Below are positions 12,303-20,500 of a DNA stretch of 64,000 nucleotides, in pieces; position 1 is the stretch's first letter, and every line of letters starts with the position of its first letter. The notes beneath the pieces were generated by a model. The model ran no database searches, was not told where the DNA came from, and saw only the letters and a list, made by a program, of their open reading frames with translations. This DNA comes from Paucibacter sp. KBW04. Lineage in GTDB: Bacteria > Pseudomonadota > Gammaproteobacteria > Burkholderiales > Burkholderiaceae_C. Position numbers and translations under genes: made by a program. The stretch spans positions 95,492-159,491 of the forward strand of contig NZ_QAJN01000006.1 of NCBI RefSeq assembly GCF_003852425.1, given 5' to 3'.

Positions 12303-12671
12303 ATGTCATCCGCCTTCCTGGAGCATCCGGGTCGGGCGCTGCACTCTGTGCTCATCGTCGTTGCTGTCGCAGCCCTTGCGAGCCCGACCTTGGCCAGCGC
12401 CTGCCCGCCTAACGCCCCCGAGCCTCTGAGCCCCGCCCAAGCCCTGAACCCGCAGGCCGCCGTGCCGGCCCTGCACTACCGCTCGGCCTTCAAAACCTAC
12501 CGCCCCATGCGCGAGCAAACGCCTGCCGCCTGGCCCCTCGTCAACGAAGAGGTCAGGCGCGCCGGTGGCTGGCGGGCCTATGCCAGCGAGGCCGAAACCG
12601 CTTCGCCTCCGGCGCAAGCCCAGCAGCAGCAACATCACCATCACAAGCCCGACGCCGAGGTGAAGAAATGA
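12303..12671 (+). CDS. Conserved small exported protein, metal island
   Basis: A 122-residue protein. An N-terminal hydrophobic signal (ending near LASA) is followed by a Pro/Ala-rich stretch, then YRSAFKTYRPM and a GGWRAYASEAE motif, and a C-terminal Gln/His tail (QQQQHHHHK) before the stop. The YRSAF/GGWRAYA pattern is, from memory, typical of hypothetical proteins encoded just before a TolC-type gene in betaproteobacterial metal clusters. Its stop overlaps the next start as ATGA. A GTG at 12249 is an alternative start; the ATG is preferred because it directly precedes the signal peptide. Confidence 0.65.
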   Translation: MSSAFLEHPGRALHSVLIVVAVAALASPTLASACPPNAPEPLSPAQALNPQAAVPALHYRSAFKTYRPMREQTPAAWPLVNEEVRRAGGWRAYASEAETASPPAQAQQQQHHHHKPDAEVKK

Positions 12672-14113
12672 GGCTCTCATCCCCCATGCGTTTCCCACAA
12701 GCCCTGGCCCGTGCGCCCCGCCTGCTCTTGATCGCCAGCCTGCCCCTGGCGCTGGGTGCCTGTGCCAGCCTCAGCGCCGACCGTGGCCTGGGCCCGGTGC
12801 AGCAAGCGGCCCGCCAACACCTGGGTCAGGACTTGACCGTGGCCAAGGACGCCGCCAGCCAGGACAGCATCGCCCGCCGCGTCAGCGACTTGCTGGCCGC
12901 GGAGCTGACGGCCGACAGCGCGGTGCAAATCGCCCTGCTCAACAACCCCGGCCTGCAAGCCAAATTTCAGGAACTGGGCCTGGCCGAGGCGGAGCTGGTG
13001 CAGGCCAGCCGCCTGCCCAATCCGGGCTTCAGCTTTGGCCGCAGCAAAAAAGGCGGCGAGCGTGAGATCGACCGCGCCATCTCCTTCGACCTGGGCCATC
13101 TGATCACCCTGCCCCTGAACCAGAAGCTGGAGCAGCGCCGCTTTGCCGCCCAGCAGCTGCACACCTCGCAGCAGATGCTGAGCCTGGCGGCCGAGACCCG
13201 CAAGGCCTTTTACCGCGCCGCCGCTGCCGAGCAGACGCTGCGTTATCTGGAGCAGGTCAGGGAAGCGGCCGATGCCGGCGCCGAGATGGCTCGCCGCCTG
13301 GCCAGGGCCGGCAACATCAACAAGCTGGAGCAAGCCCGCGAGCACGCCTTCTACGCCGAGGCGGTGCTGAATCTGGCGCGCGGCCAGCAGGCGTCCAACT
13401 CGGCGCGCGAGCGCCTGATCCGCCTGCTAGGCCTCTGGGGTGCGCAAACCCAGGCGCTCAAGCTGCCCGAGCGCCTGCCCGATCTGCCGGGCGACATTCG
13501 CGAGCAGCCCGAGATCGAGCAACAAGCCTTTGCTCAACGCCTGGACGTGCAGGCCGCCAAGCAGCAGAGCGAGGCGATGGCGCGCAATCTGGGGCTCAAC
13601 AAGATCACCCGCTTCGTCAACGTGCTGGAGCTGGGCCTGATCAACAACAGCTCCAACGAGGCGCCCAATCAAACCGGCTATGAGCTGAGCATCGAGCTGC
13701 CGCTGTTCGACTGGGGCGACGCCCGTGTCGCGCGGGCCGAGAGCCTGTATATGCAAAGCCTGCACAGCGCCGCACAGGTGGCGGTCGATGCCCGCTCCGA
13801 GGTGCGCGAGGCCTATCTGGGCATGCGCAGCAGCTATGACATTGCCCGCCATTACCGCGACGACATCGTGCCCACGGCCAAGCGCATCTCGGACGAGAAC
13901 CTGCTGCGCTACAACGGCATGTTCATCAGCGTGTTCGAGCTGCTGGCCGACGCGCGCAGCCAGATGGCCAGCGTGATGGGCGCCATCGCCGCCCAGCGCG
14001 ACTACTGGACGGCGCGCGCCGACCTGGACATGGCCTTGATCGGCAAGCCCAGCCTCAGCGGCCCCGCTGAGGCCGCCGGCAGCGCCAGCACCGCCGCGCC
14101 CGCAGGCCACTAA
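12668..14113 (+). CDS. TolC-family outer membrane lipoprotein
   Basis: A 481-residue outer membrane efflux-type protein. The N-terminal signal ends in a lipobox (LPLALGAC), giving a lipidated Cys, as in the NodT/CusC branch. The rest is two helical OEP repeats with long heptad-like stretches and a C-terminal Ala/Ser/Pro-rich tail. GAGG lies 7 nt before the ATG. It is translationally coupled to the small gene before it and lies 21 bp before the multicopper oxidase. It is a second, different TolC-like protein for the same island; whether it pairs with the leftward RND pump or with oxidase export is unknown. Confidence 0.87.
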   Translation: MRLSSPMRFPQALARAPRLLLIASLPLALGACASLSADRGLGPVQQAARQHLGQDLTVAKDAASQDSIARRVSDLLAAELTADSAVQIALLNNPGLQAKFQELGLAEAELVQASRLPNPGFSFGRSKKGGEREIDRAISFDLGHLITLPLNQKLEQRRFAAQQLHTSQQMLSLAAETRKAFYRAAAAEQTLRYLEQVREAADAGAEMARRLARAGNINKLEQAREHAFYAEAVLNLARGQQASNSARERLIRLLGLWGAQTQALKLPERLPDLPGDIREQPEIEQQAFAQRLDVQAAKQQSEAMARNLGLNKITRFVNVLELGLINNSSNEAPNQTGYELSIELPLFDWGDARVARAESLYMQSLHSAAQVAVDARSEVREAYLGMRSSYDIARHYRDDIVPTAKRISDENLLRYNGMFISVFELLADARSQMASVMGAIAAQRDYWTARADLDMALIGKPSLSGPAEAAGSASTAAPAGH

Positions 14114-14134
14114 GAAATTAGGAACAAACACCTT

Positions 14135-15553
14135 ATGTTGAATCGACGCAATCTTCTGAAGGGCGCGGGCGCCGTCAGCGCCGCCGTGTCGGCCACCGCG
14201 GTCTCCAAGGTGGCCATGGCCGCCCTGCCCGAGCCGGTGCTGCAAGCCTCGCCCGACACCATGGCCCCGCTGCTGCCGCCCAATGGCCGGCCCTACAAAC
14301 CGGTCGTGACGCTGAACGGCTGGACCCTGCCCTGGCGCATGAACCAAGGGGTGAAGGAATTCCATCTGGTGGCCGAGCCCGTGCTGCGTGAGCTGGCCCC
14401 GGGCATGAAGGCGCACCTCTGGGGCTATAACGGCCAATCCCCCGGCCCCACCATCGAGGTGGTTGAGGGGGACAAGGTGCGCATCTTCGTCACCAACAAG
14501 CTGCCCGAGCACACCAGCGTGCACTGGCATGGCCAGCGCCTGCCCAATGGCATGGACGGGGTCTCGGGCCTGACCCAGCCCTCCATCCAACCGGGCAAGA
14601 CCTTTGTCTACGAGTTCACCGCGCGCCGGCCCGGCACCTTCATGTACCACCCGCATGCGGACGAGATGACGCAGATGGCCATGGGCATGATGGGCTTCTG
14701 GGTCACCCACCCCAAGAGCCGCCACCCGCTGATCGATGAGGTGGACCGCGACTTTTGCTTTTTGCTGAGCGCCTACGACATCGCCCCCGGTGCGGCCACA
14801 CCCAAGATCATGACCATGACGGACTTCAACCTCTGGACCTGGAACAGCCGCGTCTTCCCCGGCATCGACTCGCTCAATGTGCGTCTGGGCGACAAGGTGC
14901 GCATACGGGTGGGCAATCTGACCATGACCAACCACCCCATCCATCTGCACGGCCATGAGTTCATGGTCACCGGCACCGATGGCGGCCCCGTGCCCAAGAC
15001 GGCGCGCTGGCCCGAGGTGACCACCGATGTGGCGGTGGGCCAGATGCGGCAAGTCGAGTTTGTGGCCGATGAACTGGGCGACTGGGCTTTTCATTGCCAC
15101 AAGAGCCACCACACCATGAATGCCATGGGCCACGACCTGCCCACCATGATTGGCGTGGACCACACGGGCCTGGCCCAGAAGATCAGCAAACTGGTGCCCG
15201 ACTACATGGTGATGGGCGAGCGGGGCATGGCCGATATGGGCGAGATGAGCATGCCCCTGCCCGACAACACCTTGCCCATGATGACGGGCCAAGGCCCGTT
15301 TGGCGGGGTGGAGATGGGCGGCATGTTCTCGGTGCTCAAGGTCCGCAAGGATCAAAAGCCCGGCGACTACAGCAACCCCGCCTGGTATCAGCACCCACCC
15401 GGCCAGGTGGCTTATGAGTGGACAGGCGCTCTGCCCGACGCCACCCGCGCCAGAGCTAACAGCCAAAGCAAGCAGTCCATGCCCCAGCAAAACCCAGCGG
15501 CCAGCAGCACCGAACTGAAGGTGCGCAAGCCCAGTGGCCACGATCATCATTGA
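14135..15553 (+). CDS. Two-domain multicopper oxidase, Tat-exported
   Basis: A 472-residue periplasmic copper enzyme likely to oxidise Cu(I) to the less toxic Cu(II). The leader NRRNLLKGAG is a twin-arginine signal. All four copper-ligand motifs are visible: HWHG, YHPHAD, HPIHLHGHEF and HCHKSHH followed by a Met, giving the trinuclear site and the type 1 site. A Met-rich stretch near residues 370-400 (MADMGEMSMPLP and GGVEMGGM) resembles the methionine segments of copper-resistance oxidases. At 472 residues with only two cupredoxin domains it is shorter than CopA/CueO three-domain enzymes. Neighbours: lipoprotein channel before, cupredoxin after. Confidence 0.92.
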   Translation: MLNRRNLLKGAGAVSAAVSATAVSKVAMAALPEPVLQASPDTMAPLLPPNGRPYKPVVTLNGWTLPWRMNQGVKEFHLVAEPVLRELAPGMKAHLWGYNGQSPGPTIEVVEGDKVRIFVTNKLPEHTSVHWHGQRLPNGMDGVSGLTQPSIQPGKTFVYEFTARRPGTFMYHPHADEMTQMAMGMMGFWVTHPKSRHPLIDEVDRDFCFLLSAYDIAPGAATPKIMTMTDFNLWTWNSRVFPGIDSLNVRLGDKVRIRVGNLTMTNHPIHLHGHEFMVTGTDGGPVPKTARWPEVTTDVAVGQMRQVEFVADELGDWAFHCHKSHHTMNAMGHDLPTMIGVDHTGLAQKISKLVPDYMVMGERGMADMGEMSMPLPDNTLPMMTGQGPFGGVEMGGMFSVLKVRKDQKPGDYSNPAWYQHPPGQVAYEWTGALPDATRARANSQSKQSMPQQNPAASSTELKVRKPSGHDHH

Positions 15554-15569
15554 CGAGAAGGAGCTGCCC

Positions 15570-16103
15570 ATGAACACCTCATTCAAAGCCAAACGCCTGG
15601 CCGCGACCGCCCTGCTCGCCCTGCCCCTGCTGGCCCTGCCCTCGCTCTCACAAGCGCACGGTGAGGCGCACGCGCAAGACCAGCCGCTGCGCCTGGAGCA
15701 GACGGACTGGGGCATCGCCGCCCCGGCCCAGGCCGCCACCCGCACCGTCAACTTCCGCATGAACGACCAGATGCGCTTCAGCCCGGATCGCTTGGAAGTC
15801 AAACAGGGCGAGACCCTGCGCCTGCGCATCAAGAACGAGGGCGCGGTGATGCACGAATTCGTGCTGGGCACCAAGGCGCAACTGGACGCGCACGCGGCCA
15901 TGATGCTCAAGCACCCCGGCATGGAGCACGACGAGCCCTATATGGCCCATGTCGCGCCCGGCCAGACGGGCGAGATCGTCTGGACCTTCAACCGCGCCGG
16001 CGAGTTCGACTTCGCCTGCCTGATCGCCGGCCACTACCAGGCGGGCATGGTGGGCAAGGTGATCGTCAAGGCCCAAGCCTCAGGCAAAACGCACTCACAT
16101 TGA
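15570..16103 (+). CDS. Periplasmic cupredoxin
   Basis: A 177-residue blue-copper-type protein. A signal peptide (ending SQAHG) is followed by a plastocyanin-like domain. Type 1 ligands are visible: His in MHEF, Cys in FACL, His and Met in AGHYQAGM. A Met/His-rich insertion (HAAMMLKHPGMEHDE) could bind extra copper. It may exchange electrons or copper with the oxidase encoded directly upstream. The start at 15570 has GAGAAGGAG 6 nt upstream; a longer frame from 15534 would overlap the oxidase gene. Confidence 0.88.
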   Translation: MNTSFKAKRLAATALLALPLLALPSLSQAHGEAHAQDQPLRLEQTDWGIAAPAQAATRTVNFRMNDQMRFSPDRLEVKQGETLRLRIKNEGAVMHEFVLGTKAQLDAHAAMMLKHPGMEHDEPYMAHVAPGQTGEIVWTFNRAGEFDFACLIAGHYQAGMVGKVIVKAQASGKTHSH

Positions 16104-16165
16104 TGCCTTGCTCTGCTTGCATGCAAGCGAGCAAGCAAGCCATCAAGCAAATGAAAGAAAACCCC

Positions 16166-16648
16166 ATGTTCAAGCACACCCCCACCCGTCGCCGCCTGCT
16201 GCTGGCCGGCAGCGCCTTTTTGCTGGCCGCGCCCGCCCTGGCCAGCGAGTCCAAGAGCAAAGCCCTGGCCCCGCTGATCCAGGTCTGGAAAGGCCCCAGC
16301 TGCGGCTGCTGCAATGACTGGATCAAACATCTGGAGGCCAATGGCTTTCGGGTGCAGAGCCGCGACGAAGGCAATACCGACGCCCGCGCCCGCCTGGGCG
16401 TGGGCCTGCAGTACGGCTCCTGCCATACCGGCTTGATCGGTGGTTATGCCATCGAAGGCCATGTGCCGGCACGCGAGATCCACCGCCTGCTCAAGGAGCG
16501 CCCCAAGGCCGTGGGCCTGGCCGTGCCCGCCATGCCCATCGGATCACCCGGCATGGACGGCCCCGAGTACGGCAAGCAAAAAGACCCCTACGACGTGCTC
16601 CTGCTGGCCAAGGACGGCAGCGCCAGCGTGTACCAAAGCTATCGCTGA
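16166..16648 (+). CDS. DUF411 exported metal-binding protein
   Basis: A 160-residue protein with a Tat-like or Sec leader (TRRRLLLAGSAFLLAAP). The mature part has the DUF411 signature: VWKGPSCGCCNDW near the start, YGSCHTG, the region GYAIEGHVPAREI, and AMPIGSPGMDGP. The clustered Cys residues are likely Cu(I) ligands. Members are widely found in copper clusters. Start at 16166 gives the clean signal peptide; 16151 is the in-frame alternative. It sits between the cupredoxin and the CusF-like gene. Confidence 0.87.
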   Translation: MFKHTPTRRRLLLAGSAFLLAAPALASESKSKALAPLIQVWKGPSCGCCNDWIKHLEANGFRVQSRDEGNTDARARLGVGLQYGSCHTGLIGGYAIEGHVPAREIHRLLKERPKAVGLAVPAMPIGSPGMDGPEYGKQKDPYDVLLLAKDGSASVYQSYR

Positions 16649-16675
16649 ACACCCAACAAAATTCGGAGAACTGCC

Positions 16676-17029
16676 ATGAAGACAAAGATGAAGAAATCGA
16701 GCTTGATCCTGGGCCTGGCCCTGACCATGATTTTCACCGGCTTGGCCCATGCCACCATGCCCGCGCCCCAGCCCGCTGTGGCCGCGTCGGCCACTGAAGC
16801 GCAAACGGCCGAGCTGGCCGATGGCGAGATCCGCCGCATCGATGTGGAGAACAAAAAACTCACCATCAAACACGGCCCCATCAAAAGCCTGGCCATGCCC
16901 GGCATGACCATGGTGTTTGTGCTGAAAGACGAGGCGCTGCTGAACTCGCTCAAGGTGGGCGACAAGATCCGCTTTGATGCGGCGCGCATCGAGGGCGTGT
17001 TTGTGGTGACGCAGTTGCAAAAGCCCTGA
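16676..17029 (+). CDS. CusF-like periplasmic copper chaperone
   Basis: A 117-residue protein with a signal peptide (ending near AHA) and a small OB-fold domain. The copper-site motif is TIKHGPIKSLAMPGMTMVF: the His and the two Met residues of the CusF site are present, but the Trp that caps Cu(I) in E. coli CusF is replaced by Met. It would hand Cu(I)/Ag(I) to the tripartite pump. Last gene of the rightward arm; a weak GC-rich repeat follows the stop, with no clear terminator. Confidence 0.87.
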   Translation: MKTKMKKSSLILGLALTMIFTGLAHATMPAPQPAVAASATEAQTAELADGEIRRIDVENKKLTIKHGPIKSLAMPGMTMVFVLKDEALLNSLKVGDKIRFDAARIEGVFVVTQLQKP

Positions 17030-17572
17030 GGCGGGGCTCGACCCGTGTAAGGCACCTAGCTAGTCGCGGGTCGCGCCACAGTCCGACGAAGTTTCACCGG
17101 GCGTCGGCAGAAACACGTTGTGGCGAGTTCTGGAGGGTCTTGCCAATGTTTGGCGCCCTCCCAACGTCAAGCCGATACATGCATCAGCACCTTTTGCATG
17201 CGGGGACAACCTCGGCGTTCCCGCGCTACCCTTGAGTTGGATCGCGCCCTATCCTTGGAATATGTGCTGCTGAGGAGGGCTGCCCGTGGCGGTGCTCGAA
17301 GGTTCAGGTCGTTCGGGCGTCAAGAATGACCGGCAGCAAAATGCCCATAGCCGAAGCTCGAGGTCAACGGCGAAGGGCGGCAGCGCAGCGGCTGCAGTAG
17401 CTCGTACCCGCTAGCCCAACTAGCGCTGTCTGAGACCAAGCGGTCATCGGGGTCGGACGCCGCATGCTTATTCGGTCGGTCGCTTAACAAGGCGCCGCAG
17501 CCATTGTGCTCAAAATGTACATGGCCTCGCCTCGGGCGTCCCTGAGTGGTCCGTTCCGACCTGTTGCAATCA
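17030..17572. other. 543-bp gene-free stretch at the left side of the insertion-like segment
   Basis: No supported gene, RNA or known repeat. Short open frames here lack ribosome sites and family features. The text is less regular than the flanking operons. It marks the border between the copper island and the large NTPase-nuclease gene. A sequence CGCTTAACAAGG at 17481-17492 is mildly reminiscent of an integron site, but no partner half was found. Confidence 0.6.
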
Positions 17573-20500
17573 CTATGTCTTCTTGTTGTTCTTAGTCAAA
17601 ATGGTCTTTTTCGCACGGCTTTCCGTGCTGCCTGCCCTGAAATCTTCCGGCGTCGTCGCATCAATACCGATGACGCGTAGGTAGAGCGTTCGGTCCCTGG
17701 CCTCTAGCTGCTGCGCCTTATCCGTCAGGATCGCCAGGACCTGCTGGAAGTTCAGCTGCTTCTTCGAGCCCGGGATAGTCCACAAGCGCCCCTTGGTCTG
17801 CAAGACCAGCACCAGGAAGCCGGTGGTCGCCTTTCGGTGGCGCATGTACTGGCCAACCAACTGGCTTTCCAGCGCGACGAGGTAGTCGGCCAACGTCCAG
17901 CGCTCGGACATCTTCAGTTCGATAGAGGCTCGCCATTCATCCTTGCTGCACAGGATATCCCGGCGCTTCGCCTCGGCGGTGTGGGATTCGACGGTCACGG
18001 AGTACCGCGCGCGCGCATGATGGTTCAGCTCGCTGGCTAGGAGCTTCTGGAAGTGCGCTTCCAGCGCCAAGCCCGCCTTCTTGCCTTCCTCTCCCTTCTT
18101 GTTGACTCGCGTGAAGTCGACCTCGCTGAAGAAGCTGCGAAGGCTGTGCTCGCCGCGTTCGACGTCGTACTGAACGGCACGAAGGTCAGCATGCACGGCC
18201 ATGGCGAACGCGGTCGTACCGGTGACATCTCCACGGAAGTTCTCCTCGAACTTCGCGTAGTTCACTTGCGCAAGGGGCTCCCGGGTGAGCTGCCGTTCAC
18301 GAAGTTCGAACTGCTTCATTTTGATGTACTCAATGGTGAAGTCGTCGGCGGGCAGCGCCAGCCGGATTCGTTCCAGCGCGCTGTACGCCGCTTGAGAAGT
18401 AGCAGCAGCGATCCCATTGATGATTACGCCGCGGAATCGCTCTGCGTTGTCTCTGGGGCCAGGGCTGTAGGTAACACCAGCCGGTCTGTCCACATCATCC
18501 TTCGGGTCGACTGCCCACCTCGTCCATAGGTACAGGTCCTCCAGCGCCATGATGCCGTGGTCGCTCTCCATTGCAATTCGCCCCGCGATGCCCTCGCGGT
18601 CACGACCGAACGCAGCGGCAAGGTCAAAGATAAAGGTCTTGACGGCCAGCGGGTCCACCGGCCCCCAGGCGTTGACGGCATTGCGCCACCGCAACGGACG
18701 CTGAATTAACCAGCGGGTGGCCCAGGTCAGCGCATGTTTGCGCTGCGCGCGGAGGGGCTCGTCGACTGAGTCAGGCAGCGGCGAGCAGTAGGCGGCCTTC
18801 ATCTTGTGAAGCGCCAAGCGCTCAAAGTCATCTTGCGGGACCTTGCCTCGCACCGACAGAGCCGCCTTCAGCAACCGATCCTCAACGTAGTCGGCGGATG
18901 GTTTCACGCGTATCAGGTGCTTCCATGCGAGGCCTGCGAGTGCTTCTTGGACCGGTGCAGGTGCGTCGGGAATGGATGCCAGCAGCTCTTCGGCGTGCTC
19001 CCTGGACGTAGCGCCGTTCCCTGCCTCGCCCGCGATTGATACCAACTCATGAACCGAAACGTCCGGATATGCCTTTACGAGGGCCCAAAACCACTTCGGA
19101 TAGCCGTTGATTTCGAGGAGCGCGTAACGCAGGGCTCGGCGCACCTCAGATTCAGTGAGGACGGGAAGCACTGTCCCGTCCGCAAGTTCAAGCTTGAGAC
19201 CCTGCAGACCGGCCGCAGTGATGTGGAAAGTAGAATTCGGCTCACTCTCTTTGAAGGTCGGGGCCTTGTCGCGCCACAGGCGACTCATGCCCTGTCGGGT
19301 AGCCGCAGCAATCTTCGCGCCGGCGGCCTTCTCGAACGCCTCGAAGTCGACCTCACCAATTCTTGAGGTGCTGCGATTCGTCTGAAGCAGCCACCCGGCG
19401 ATCCACTCGAGTGCCCGAGTATCCGTCCCGTCAGCCAGTGCGCTCAGGCGCTCGGTAAGCTGCCGCTTCACCTTCGCGTCGACAGTGAGCTTCTCGCTCT
19501 TTGGCTTGACTGGCTTAGGCACCGGCTGCTGTGCGATGGCTCTCGCGCGTTGACCTTGCCATTCTGCGTACACGCGGCTGAGCTGCGCATCGTTCACCTG
19601 AACAACATCCTCGGGTGTGTAGGTACAGGGCCGGCGGAAGCCAATAACTGCCTGGAACAGGTCGTCGTCATTGAGCTGCCCTTGAACGGTCGACCGCAGC
19701 AACGCGAGGCGTACGGCGACATTCGCCTCTACTGCTGACCTCAGCTCTTCGATTGCGCTGCTCTCCAAGTAGCGATCGTAGATTCCTCGAGTCAAGACGC
19801 GGTAGAGGCGAGCGACCTTGACCGCCAGGGCGCCATCCGTCCTCGCCACTAAGGCTCCGAGAACCTTGGCAACGAGGTCGACGTACTGCTGATCCTCGCG
19901 ATTTCGCCTTTGCTTCACCTCCCTTTTCACCATGCGCACAACGAGCCCACGCGCTAATTGATACAGCTGGCCATCCGTTGCATCGGCCAGCATGCTTCCC
20001 TTCTCGAGAGAGTAGGTAAGCTGGAAGCCGCGCGGTCCGGCCAAGAACTGGTTGTCGACCATCTCGGCGACATCACGGGGCGAGAAATGGCGCCATCCCA
20101 GCTCAAGCAACAGGAGGCTGACGACGCCCTCGCGCACAGTGGTACTAACCACCGCAGCGGACGCGAGTGCTGCAAGATCGACGGGCCTGCGCAATGCAAG
20201 GAAGTAGCCAACGTCTTTGCTGTCGGAGAGAACGCGGTCAAACCTAGACCCGTGACGCTTGAGAAGTTTCGCCCGCAATGGCTCGATCTTGCACGCGGTA
20301 GCAATGTCGAGCAGGACGTCGCGCGCCCAGTAATTGTCCTGGTATTGGTCGTACAGGCTCGCTATGGTCCCGGCCAATCGGTCTGGCCCAGCCTGCCAGA
20401 AGTTCTCAGACGTCAACCGGAACTTAGTGCGGCCGATGTGGTCGCCCTTTTCCACCAAGCGCTTGATGCTCTCCGTCAAAGCGTCCTGTGCAGCTTTGGT

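Noticed and set aside
13427..15922. An 831-codon open frame on the minus strand
   Set aside because: It is antisense to the TolC-like lipoprotein, multicopper oxidase and cupredoxin genes, all with diagnostic motifs. Its His/Gly/Ala-rich product has no recognisable domain.
17120..17329. A 69-codon plus-strand frame in the gap beside the NTPase-nuclease gene
   Set aside because: No ribosome site, Arg/Ser/Cys-rich product, no family features. It could not be supported as a partner gene or small inhibitor.
17481..17493. Integron attC-like sequence CGCTTAACAAGG
   Set aside because: No matching GTTRRRY half or long imperfect palindrome at a proper distance, and no integrase gene in the window.
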